Part shown: one piece after another, positions 56,501-64,000 of the stretch | How the letters are laid out: each line of letters starts with the position of its first letter | Numbering within the stretch: position 1 is the stretch's first letter | NCBI GenBank assembly: GCA_030762895.1 | Contig: CM061066.1 | Span: 115,600,715 to 115,664,714 of the forward strand | Origin: Sophora flavescens | Taxonomy: Eukaryota > Streptophyta > Magnoliopsida > Fabales > Fabaceae | Length of the DNA: 64,000 nucleotides | Reading direction: 5' to 3' | The notes under the pieces: model-generated | Seen by the model: the letters and a program-made list of their open reading frames with translations, nothing else | Databases searched by the model: none | What the model was told of the DNA's origin: nothing | Translations under genes and position numbers: made by a program

Positions 56501-58881
56501 CGAGTGTGTTTTTGGGGCGAAAACGGGTTGAAATCCTTAAAGCGGGTGAAAATGGCCAGATCGTAAACACGGCCAAAGATCGCCGCTCCGATCGAGTTTA
56601 CACTTTTCCCCGTCGATCCCGCCGCGCCGGCTGGATTCCGAGCTTCGTCTCAGATCTGTCTCGCTGAAGTGATCAAAACGCGTAGGATCGTACGATCCCC
56701 ACGATCTGTCACGCGAGTTTCACAACCTTGCCTCAAGCCACTAAATTTTAATTCACTGGTTGAGCCCATCCATTCAAGAAGATGGGTTTCAGGCCCTACT
56801 CCTGATACTACCATTGGCAAGCTAAGCAAGCTTGAATCATTGGATCATAGCAACAATAAAATCACTGCCTTGTCTTCAGATTTCTGGAGGTAGGGTTTTC
56901 AGATGGAGGTGGGGTTTTCCGGTGGGTGGTGGAGGGATGGGGATGCTAAATGCAAATACATCATTTAATTCCAAAATTATCCTCACACGGCATGCACACG
57001 AGAACCTTTCTCTGTGAGTTTGAACGTCACATGACAAACACATGACATTCCAATCCAATTGTTAACTACGATGGTTTTGGACTCCTTTGCATACTTATTG
57101 TAGTTTAAGGACCTTTTTGGAATTGAAGGACCAAATTGTATACCGACCTAAGTTGAATGGGTGTATTTGGACTTTTCCCTGTTATTTTATTTAAGCACAA
57201 ATTAACCAAAGAGTACTGTAGCTCAAGTGGTAGAGAGGTTGGTATTTCACAACTACATTAACAGGCACCATGTCGGAGCCCTCGCATCATCACTTTAAAC
57301 ATTTTGTAATAATAAACAATGAACTGGTTCAGAATTAAACTGCATCTGGTTTGCACTGTACTTCTCCAAAATCTCCACTCCTTTATTCCAAAACCTTTAA
57401 AGCTTTAAAGGGACTCGTCCCTTTATAAATACTTACCCACTGTTCACCATAGATGCTAAAATGACTGCAGTTCCAAGTAACAAGGCAGTGATAATATATG
57501 ATTTTTTTTCTTCTTTTTTGATATAAAGTGCTAACACAAGAGTAAATTATAATTTAAATCAACTTTGGTATAAAAGCAATCTATTTAAACTTCAGAGCAC
57601 CAACCAAAACATACCTGTGGACCATCAGGTCTATTTGTCCGTCTTTTAAGCTGGATCCTCCAATAGATCTATCCACCAAAACTGAGAATTCTGTCTTATT
57701 ATCTTTTATGTATATCCCAAGATTAATCTGAAAGGACAAAATAAAAAACATTGTGAACCTAAAGGATGGATAATAACTGCTTGTTGAACTTCTAAATAAG
57801 TAACATAAAGCAAGTAGTCTCAATTCTGAATAGATATATGCGTGTAATGAAATAAGTCAAAATGCATATGATGTGAGAAAGTTAGCGGGACAACATGATC
57901 TTGGTTGTAGCACCCACGCAAAACTCAAGTAGAGGCTACTCATATTGGTGGTTTCTTCTAACCAACGGTGGTTGACTGCACTGGAAATGGATTACAACTC
58001 CAACCAAACCTTACCTGCAACGGCAGAGGTTCAAAACCTAGAGTCACAATGTTAGGGAGGGATTCACCTACTCACCACCTGTAGCTCAAAGGTTAGTCTC
58101 ACAGCAATGCCTATGGAGATAAATTGGTCAATTACAAAAATATAATGCTGATGTCTTAACTCTTAAGTGGGATTGGGCATGCATTTGCTGAAAAAGCTGC
58201 CTTCATTGTAGCCTTCAGCACCTTCATTGTGCTGGTCGTGAGGGTGTGTTTAGTCCCACATCGTGCATTTGCTGAAACAATCCCCCCCACCCCCAACCCA
58301 CCTTAATTGCAGTTTGCCCCTAGCCGCCTTAATTACGGCAACTTTGAGCTGCCTTCATTGTGATGGTTGTGAGGGTCTGTTTATTCCCACATCGCCTAGA
58401 GATATGGCCTACTAAGAGCTTATAAAAGCTTGGGCAATCCTCACCTTACAAGCCGGTTTTGTGAGGTTGAGTTAAGCCCAAAAATTAAATAATAATAATA
58501 ATAATGTTACCCCTTAATTTTCCATTGAAAAGACAAGAACACAAGAAAAAGAAGACAATTCTCATTTATCTAGCTCAATAAACTCATGAAAGTGAATGAT
58601 TTAGACAAACCAAATAGTTGAAAAATGAAGATTCAGTTTTGAAGCATTCTATGATTAGAACTTGCATATTATTATTACGTCATACCAGAACAACCACAGT
58701 TTGCAGCCATAACAGTTTCAGGAATAACAATCCACCAAGCAGGAAGAGGGGGGAAATTAGTTCTTGAAACACTACTGATGATTTTGAAAGAAATGATGTA
58801 CAAAAGTTCACATACAGGGTAATAATTTCCAGCAACGGGCTGGTTCACTTCCAAGTCCCAGTCTTTCCTGTAGTCACGTAT
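47502..58881 (-). CDS. Alpha-mannosidase (GH38, lysosomal/vacuolar type), C-terminal eight exons
   Basis: Exons on the minus strand, all with GT/AG borders and compatible phases: 58816-58881, 57615-57727, 53177-53261, 52609-52719, 52385-52480, 52151-52198, 47815-47883 and 47502-47723 (stop 47502). Together they give 269 residues ending the protein. Landmarks: YRKDWDLEVNQPVAGNYYP, INLGIYIKDNKTEFSVLVDR, RRLLLDDSRGVAEALNETDC, GDGAKWRRTFGQEIYSPLLL, SHVPTFSGIDSYTLP, TTLLRLAHLYE, DLSVTASVELKRLFPRKK and RGRPVDPKELVVELSPMEIR, typical of the C-terminal beta domains of plant acid alpha-mannosidases that trim N-glycans in the vacuole. The catalytic N-terminal half lies beyond 64000. No exon has a stop or frameshift. 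Two introns exceed 4 kb because of insertions. Confidence 0.88.
48150..48445. repeat. MITE-like inverted repeat, about 300 bp
   Basis: TTTGGTCCCTGAAATTATGA (48160) and TAGTATCAAC are repeated in inverse order near 48395-48435 (GTTGATACTACTTCACAATT, AGGGACCAAA). The arms are about 130 bp with reiterated GTCCCTGAA units. Exact ends and duplication are unclear. It lies in the long intron of the alpha-mannosidase gene. Confidence 0.7.
48594..51812 (+). mobile_element. RTE-clade LINE, nearly full length, with 18-bp TSD
   Basis: An 18-bp target duplication starting AGCATGAACTGTA (48594-48611 and 51795-51812, one mismatch) brackets 3183 bp. The 3' end is a (TTG)n tail (51777-51793) and not poly(A), which is the hallmark of plant RTE elements. 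The 5' region contains CCGGTCCCAAGCCCGGATAA (about 48650), typical of this family. The element inserted in an intron of the alpha-mannosidase gene, antisense to it. Confidence 0.92.
48842..51763 (+). pseudogene. LINE (RTE) ORF: AP-like endonuclease and reverse transcriptase, interrupted
   Basis: Endonuclease domain 48920-49660: FGTWNIGTLTG, LQETKWVG, GGDLNGHVGR, IDFFLIRR and TQHRVLVMD carry the Asn, Glu, Asp and His catalytic residues. The same frame continues after a TAG at 49694 into the RT: NGKAVGPDNIPVEVWK, PIYKNKGD, NYRGVKLMSHTMKLWE, FGFMPGRSTMEAI and HMAFIDLEKAYDRVPRE. A frameshift region at about 50880-50975 precedes the catalytic block AFIDDIVLV (about 50980). Another shift lies near 51430, then the C-terminal VESRLRWFGHVWRRP to TAG at 51761. 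It is not functional because of two shifts and one stop. Confidence 0.9.
53357..54439. mobile_element. Tourist-like (PIF/Harbinger type) non-autonomous element, 1.08 kb
   Basis: Terminal repeats GGGTCCGTTTGATTCGC (53360) and its inverse ending CAAACGGACCC (54436) are flanked by the 3-bp duplication TAA (53357-53359 and 54437-54439). The middle (53580-54240) is much richer in G+C than the surroundings and consists of imperfect repeats around GAGGACGGCG. Open frames there on both strands look accidental. It lies in the alpha-mannosidase intron between the exons at 53261 and 57615. Confidence 0.82.
54501..54621 (+). repeat. TRIM-type LTR remnant
   Basis: TGTTGAGAGTCCCATATCGA at the start, then GCAATCCTCACTTTACAAGC and CCGGTTTTGTGGGGATCAG, the signature of a very common short legume TRIM LTR. 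No convincing duplication was seen. Confidence 0.7.
55100..55615. repeat. MITE-like element with CCGCTATAGC arms
   Basis: Imperfect inverted ends TATAGTTATCAATCC (55098) and GCTATTAACTACAT (55600-55613). Inside, multiple ACCGCTATAGC, GCCGCTATT and TTTTCCGCTATT motifs occur in opposite orientations. Exact borders are uncertain. Confidence 0.6.
55773..56738. mobile_element. Non-autonomous hAT element, 950 bp, with 8-bp TSD
   Basis: Perfect 17-bp inverted repeats CAAGGTTGTGAAACTCG (55781-55797) and complement (56714-56730), flanked by exact duplications cctcaagc (55773-55780, 56731-56738). Subterminal GGATCGTA/TACGATCC motifs occur on both sides. No coding region. It is unrelated in sequence to the hAT at 201-4727. 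Confidence 0.93.
57210..57300 (+). repeat. Possible tRNA-derived (SINE-like) sequence
   Basis: TGTAGCTCAAGTGGTAGAGA matches a Pol III A box. About 55 bp further CATGTCGGAGCCCTCGCATC occupies the B-box position but is degenerate. No folding tRNA acceptor stem was found, so it is not called a tRNA gene. Confidence 0.35.
58370..58490 (+). repeat. Second TRIM-type LTR remnant
   Basis: Shares TCCCACATCGCCTAGAGATA, CAATCCTCACCTTACAAGCC and GGTTTTGTGAGGTTGAGTTA with the remnant at 54501. A partial third copy of the TTAGTCCCACATCG part is at about 58250. Confidence 0.65.
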
Positions 58882-59099
58882 CTGCAGTAAAATAAACTTG
58901 AAAGAATAATTTTCTGAATATTATTCACTTGATTCAAAATGTACAAAGATGTTTTACAATATATAGGATAATGGCACTTAATGCCATCCTAAAGAAAAGG
59001 AAACATAAATAATCCTAATAACTACTGTTAAATGCAAGATTTATACATTAAACTAATAATATCCTACAAATAAATAAAATATATTCCAACACCCCCCCT

Positions 59100-59836
59100 C
59101 AAGCTGGTGAGTGAATATCTATCATTCCCAACTTGCAAGTAAGGCCTCGAAATCGTTCAGTGGGAAGCCCCTTGATGAATACATCTGCTAATTGGTGCTG
59201 AGGGGACGTACTCTATAGAATAAGACCATTATCTATTATTTCCTTTATAAAATGACGATCAATCTCTATGTGCTTAGTCCGATCATGTCACACCGGATTG
59301 TGAGCAATGCTGATTGCAGACTTATTGTCACAAAGTAACCTCATAGGAGCTTCATACTTGATTCTGAGATCATCAAGTATGATTCTCATTAATAACAGTT
59401 CACAAATTCCCTGTGCCATAGCTCGAAATTCTGCCTCTGCACTTGACCTTGCAACCACATTTTGCTTCTTACTTCCCCAAGTCACCAAATTTCCTCCTAA
59501 AACCATGCAGTAACCGGAGGTAGAACGCCTGTCTACAATTGACCCGACATAGTCTACATCGGTATAGGTTTCAATGGACAAATTCTGCTCCTTCTGAAAT
59601 AGTAGTCCTCTTCCTGGACTCGTCTTCAAGTACTGGAGGATTCTATTCACAGCTTGCATATGCCTTTCGCGGGGATCATGCATAAACTGGCTAACTACAT
59701 TGACAGCATAGGCTATGTCTGGCCTGGTGTGAGACAAATATATAAGCTTTCCCACAAGTCTCTGATACTGTACCCATTCAACCTTTGAGCTCTCCTCATC
59801 ATTTCCAAGTCTGTGATTTTGTTCAATCGGAGCCTG
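59100..59836 (-). pseudogene. Element D RNase H region
   Basis: Minus-strand frame with LVGKLIYLSHTRPDIAYAV (about 59770-59710), YTDVDYVGSIVDRRSTSGY (DVD in place of the usual DAD/DAS), SSAEAEFRAMAQGICE and CDNKSAISIAHNPV, then TGA at 59288 within what would be the HNPVxHDRTKHIEID block. The sequence reads on in the same style to about 59100. It is cut at 59836 by the inserted LTR. Confidence 0.87.
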
Positions 59837-61207
59837 ATAAACTGCCATTTTGTATAGTTTATTGGTGGGAAATTAGGTGTGATTTGTTATTTACTTGGAT
59901 ATTATTGTGGATACTCACCCTATTTCCCATTATTATTGTAGAATTTGTCACCATGGCAGTGAAGCATATAACTTGGAGAAAAAGCAACAATTATGAATGA
60001 TTTTTGGATAAAAAGGGCTGAGTTCTGAAGATTTCAAAGGAGCACAGCCGTGCTCAATATTAAGCACGACCGTGCTCATTAGAAGAGCTCATGATGATCA
60101 GCACGCCCTTGCTGGAGTTGACATCGTTTTATAAGCACGGTCGTGCTCATTATTAAGCACGACCGTGTACTTTCGGCCTTCTTTGCGACTTTCTCGATTT
60201 AGCACGGTTTGACGCCGTTTTAGTTGAGCACGACCACGCTCAACATTAAGCACGACCGTGCTCGAGTTCAGAGGCCCAATTGCTTAGGTTTTTACGTTGC
60301 CAATAAAAGGGAGTGATTGGGGTCATTCTAATAAGCTTTTGGACAACAGTTGTTTTGCATCGTTGAGAGCTGATCGCAGAGAGAAGGATAGAGCCGTCAA
60401 GTGAAGGACCGTCCCCCCCGTTGATTTGAAGACCGCTTCGCGTCAAAAGGGTGTTCGGGTTTTAGTTTTCTTTTTCTCTTTTATGGATTGTTACATGCTT
60501 GTGATTTGTATAGTGATCTTTATGACTATGCTTAGCTAATTTCATTCCTAGGGTAATGGTGGATCTTATGTTTTGATACCTTTTATGTTTTCACAATTTT
60601 AATATGATATAGTGTTTCGTTTAATTGGTTGGTTTAATCCTTACGTTTGAATTTCTAGAAGGTTTGATCGTCCTTTACTAAGCTGATTAATTAACCGGAT
60701 TTGGGGTTGCGTGGACCAAATGCAATCCCCTGTTTTCAATCAGTTATTGAATTAACAAAACTTGTCAGTTCTTTATGCTTCTTTTAACTGTTTGCCTTGC
60801 ATGACCATTGGGGGTAACTGTTTAAGGGAAAGAATATTAATATTGCATGACCATTGGGTATTAATAGCTTTAGAGCGAGTGATTGGTAATCAATAAGAAA
60901 CACATATCATTGAGGAATTGGGTAATATCATAGGTAGTAACATAAGTGAAACCAAGCACCCTAGGCTTTCCATAATTGAACCTTTACTTGCAATTCTTTG
61001 CTTTTCTTGGCTTTCACAATCTTGTTATTTTTATCTCCTTATTTTCAACCAATTCGATTGTCTAAATAGCATAAGGAAGTAATTAAGCTAGTACTTGTCA
61101 ACAATCTCTGTGGGTTCGATACTTGGAGTCTCAAATACTCCTATATTACTTTTGCGATAGGGTGCACTTGCCCTTAAGTGTAGTTTTAGCGCAACAAGTT
61201 TTTGGCA
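59837..61207 (+). repeat. Athila/gypsy-like LTR inserted in element D
   Basis: Begins TGATAAACTGCCATTTTG and ends with GTGGGTTCGATACTTGGAG (about 61109-61128), GGTGCACTTGCCCTTAAGTG and CAAGTTTTTGGCA (61195-61207). This is the familiar 3' end of Athila-type LTRs, which run into a TTTTTGGCGCCG primer region. Only the first bases of that region are present. No internal coding is present. It carries GCACGACCGTGC palindromes (60041-60262). Instead of a 5-bp duplication, it is bracketed by two copies of about 135 bp of element D. Confidence 0.7.
60041..60262. repeat. Cluster of GCACGACCGTGC-type palindromes (Athila-like LTR)
   Basis: About eight copies, for example AGCACAGCCGTGCT (60041), AGCACGACCGTGCT (60063), AGCACGGTCGTGCT (60133) and AGCACGACCGTGCT (60248). 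They match the cluster in the solo LTR at 28654-28845. Confidence 0.87.
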
Positions 61208-62840
61208 CTGACAGCATAGACTATGTCTGGCATGGTGAGACAAATATATAAGCTTTCCCACAAGTCTCTGATACTGTGCCATTTCAACCTTTGAGCTCTC
61301 CTCATCGTTTCCAAGTCTGTGATTTTGTTCAATCAGAGCCCCTGAAGTTTTGCAGCCTAGTTTACCCGTCTCCTTAAGATCCAGGACATATTTCCTTTGA
61401 GAAATAAAGATGCCTTGTTTAGAGTAGGCAACCTCTATCCCAAAGAAGTACTTCAGCTTCCCCAAGTCTTTCATTTCGAACTGTTCAGCTAGTTTGTCTA
61501 GAACCTGTTTCTCTGCCTCATCATCACCAGCAATGATCATATCATCTACATAGATCAAAAGAAGTGTAACCTTACCATCCTGAGAATGTTTCACAAAGAG
61601 TGTATGATCTCCTTGGCTCTGTTTATAACCAAGGGACACCATAGCATTGGTGAACCTTCCGAACCAAGCACGAGGAGACTACTTGAGACCATATAAAGTC
61701 TTTCGTAATCTGCACACCTTGTTTCCTCCACCAGTAGGATCATACCCTAGTGGAATGTCCATATAAACCTCCTCTTCCAAGTTGCCATGTAGAAAACATT
61801 TTTAACATCAAATTGGTGCAAGTCCCATCCAAAGTGTGCTGCCAATGAGAGAATGATCCTGACTGTGTTCATCTTTGCTACTGGGGCAAATGTCTCCTCA
61901 TAATCAATCCCATATGTCTGAGTGTACCCTTTTGCAACCAACCATGCTTTATACCTATCCAGGGTACCATCAGACCGATATTTTACTGTGTAAATCCATC
62001 TACACCCAACTATCCTTTTGTCCTTCGGTTTCTCAACAATTTCCCAGGTCTCATTCTTGTTCAAGGCACTCATCTCTTCATGCATGGCTTGAACCCAGTT
62101 CTTATCCATTAAAGCTTCTTGTACTGAGGTGGGAACTCTGATAGAATCAATTGCTGAGATAAAACTCTGGTGTTGTACTGATAGATTTTTAGTGGACACA
62201 AATTGAGATATGGGGTATTTTGCACAAGTTCTTCTGGCTTTTCTCAAGGCTATTGGCAAGTCATCAAGGTTAGGTTCACAAATATCATGTAAAGTACTAT
62301 TCAAAGGCTCAGAGTCAGGAATGCTTACCTCTGGTTCAGGCGATTGAAGTTGCTGTTGGACCAGGTTGGGTTTTTTCTGATGATACGCCTGCTTGTATCG
62401 ATCCAAACCATTTATCTCATTTGATATTGGAAGAAATATTGATTCTTTAGGCGTTTCTGAAGTACCAGAAGATGATGCCACATCCTTTATAAGAGGAGCG
62501 ACAGATGACTCAATAGGTTTAGCCAAAAGAGGAACAAATGATGAAGCAAGAGACTCAGCTTCACGACCATTCTCCCCATGAAGCCGAGGATGGAGGTGAA
62601 AGGACTCAGATTCACGAAAAGTGACATCCATGGAGACATATACACAACGACTTCAAGGATGATAACATTTGTACCCCTTTTTGTCTAGTGCATACCCTAT
62701 GAAGATACATTTGACAGCCCGAGGATCCAACTTACCACGATGTTGACTATGAACATGAACAAAGGCAACACAACCAAAGACACAACATGAGAGATTTTTC
62801 ATAGTAGGTATAGAAGGAAAGAAAGAAGTCATGAGTTAAA
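61208..62840 (-). pseudogene. Element D reverse transcriptase region
   Basis: The minus strand from about 62630: a linker, then NWVQAMHEEMSALNKNETWE, VGCRWIYTVKYRSDGTLDRY and DYEETFAPVAKMNTVRIILS (about 61915-61860), then HQFDVKNVFYMATW (usual form DVKNAFLHG). A frameshift near 61790 follows. A stop-containing stretch (61650-61750) precedes MVSLGYKQSQGDHTLF and the catalytic LLIYVDDMIIAGDD (about 61565-61525), GKLKYFFGIEVA and KETGKLGCKTSGA. The segment 61210-61345 duplicates the one at about 59697-59836. Not functional. Confidence 0.87.
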
Positions 62841-63900
62841 CAGGACTAAGACCATCCAAGACCCGAGAGGGCAACCTGTTTATCAAATATGTGGCAGTTA
62901 AAACAACTTCCCCCCAGTAAGACTTAGGGACAGACATTTGGAAGAGCAGAGCTCGTGCCATTTCAAGGAGATGACAGTTCTTTCTTTCAGTAACCTCACT
63001 TTGTTGTGGGGTATACACACAAGTCAATTCATGCAAAACACCATGTTCTTTAAAAAGATTGGTGAAATGTTGATTCACATATTCCCTGCCATTATCAGAA
63101 CATAACCTTTTGATTGTTTTTCCAAATTGAGTTTGAACCATGCGGTAAAAATGTAAGAATAATTGAAAAACTTCAGATTTATCTTTCATAAGAAATAGCC
63201 ATGTGACCCTAGTGCAATCATCAATAAAAGAAACAAACCATTTTGCACCAGATAAATTAGAGGTAGAGGATGGTCCCCACACATCAGAATGAATAAGATC
63301 AAAAGGTTCAATGCTTTTACTATTACTAGGAGAAAAAATTGTACAATGGTGTTTCGAAAACTGACAAACATCACAATGAAAAGACTCAATTGACACCTTT
63401 TTAAACAAATGAGGGAATAAAGACCTGAGGAGACTAAAAGGAGGATGACCAAGGCGTCTGTGGTGAAGCCATATCTGAGAAGCAGTGGAATCTGTGTTTG
63501 TCTGATGACAGAAAGTGGACAACTCCTGTCTGGTACTATCTCAAGCCTGGTGCAGAGATATAACCCGCACTGTTCCTTAGCAACCCCAATCGTCTTCCTC
63601 ATGGTAAGATCCTGAAACACACAATGAGAGGGAGAAGGTTACTGTACAGTTTAAATCTCGAGTAAGCTTATGAATAGAAATAAGGTTATTTGACAATTGA
63701 GGGACATGAAGCACATTATGTAAGGGAACGGAAGGTTGCAGTGAAATGTTACCACATCCTGAAATAGGAACATGGGATCCACTAGCAACGGTGCAGTGAT
63801 GCTTACCAGACAACTCAGAGTAGGTCGAAAAATATGAGGGGTAAAGGGTCATATGATCAGTAGCACTAGAGCCAATTATCTAGATATCCTCAGATATAGT
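62836..63900 (-). pseudogene. Element D protease and integrase region
   Basis: The protease motif at about 63885-63855 reads IIGSSATDHMTL where D(S/T)GA is expected, so the catalytic Asp is lost. Pre-integrase WLHHRRLGHP with CDVCQFSKH gives the HHCC zinc site (about 63475-63350). The integrase core has DLIHSDVWGP, CSDNGREY and TPQQSEVTERKN, keeping D, D and E. It is open from 63522 to 62836 (228 codons) but stops at the linker. A frameshift near 63590 separates it from the protease part. Confidence 0.87.
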
Positions 63901-64000
63901 ACTAGAAGCATTAAAGGATATGGAACTTAAATTCTTACCAGACATGTGTAGAGAAGAACTAGTACCAAAAGGCTTACTAACAGAATTAAGGATTGTCCGT

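Larger units (their letters stand above)
58915..64000 (-). mobile_element. Element D: Ty1/copia retrotransposon on the minus strand, 5' part outside window
   Basis: The 3' LTR is 177 bp (58915-59091), beginning TGTTGGAATATAT and ending AATATTCA, preceded by the polypurine tract GAGGGGGGG (about 59092-59100). Upstream, on the minus strand, RNase H, RT, integrase and protease sequences extend to the window end. The short LTR and domain sequences place it in a different copia lineage from the Sireviruses A-C. It lies 33 bp upstream of a splice acceptor of the alpha-mannosidase gene, in the same orientation, and is itself interrupted by an Athila-like LTR at about 59837-61207. Confidence 0.88.

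Noticed and set aside
57210..57300. tRNA gene
   Set aside because: Only an A box is convincing. No acceptor stem or anticodon arm could be folded, so it is listed as SINE-like at low confidence.
58690..58815. Extension of the alpha-mannosidase exon past 58816
   Set aside because: The frame stays open, but joining at the GT donor to the exon at 57727 restores the conserved NYYP-INLG junction, so this stretch is intron.

Overview
The window reads as plant nuclear DNA, most likely from a papilionoid legume. It has plant intron/exon structure, Sirevirus-type Ty1/copia elements, a plant RTE-type LINE, several MITE families and a soymovirus/caulimovirus-like endogenous pararetrovirus. The legume assignment is inferred from repeat families and viral affinity, not from a marker gene. 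No prokaryotic features are present. Almost everything is mobile DNA. The one host gene that looks functional is the 3' half of a lysosomal-type alpha-mannosidase gene on the minus strand (eight exons, 47502-58881).

Layout. 1-5155: a copia reverse-transcriptase relic split by a 4.5 kb hAT transposon (201-4727) with a perfect 8-bp target duplication. 5345-8889: two relics of host genes on the minus strand (an AAA-ATPase and an RGLG/copine-type E3 ligase), separated by a short non-autonomous LTR element (6186-7959). 8895-37864: a nest of three Sirevirus-like copia elements. Element A (8989-20348, both LTRs) sits inside the gag gene of element B (8895-33978, 5' end lost). B abuts, and probably inserted into, the 3' LTR of element C (33979-37864, minus strand), which has only LTR-gag-LTR left. 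B was also hit by a 3 kb chromovirus-like solo LTR (27021-30054) and a 1.26 kb Mutator-like foldback element (30179-31440), each with a clean target duplication.

38795-46141: a near-genome-length, circularly permuted pararetrovirus copy. Its order is two small coiled-coil ORFs, coat protein, protease-RT-RNase H, viroplasmin/transactivator, promoter-leader region, movement protein, two small ORFs, a tRNA-Met primer site and one more small ORF. Neighbouring ORFs overlap by a few bases. The copy is broken by stops and one frameshift in the large genes, but the movement protein and some small ORFs are open.

46362-64000: a Mutator-like MITE and a possible SINE, then the alpha-mannosidase gene. 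Its introns hold an RTE LINE, a Tourist-like element, two hAT/unknown MITEs and TRIM LTR remnants. A further minus-strand copia element (58915 to beyond 64000) lies 33 bp from a splice acceptor and is itself split by an Athila-like LTR (about 59837-61207).

The genes do not form a pathway. The window is a record of successive insertions, and C-to-T-type nonsense changes recur across the elements, as expected of silenced, methylated repeats.
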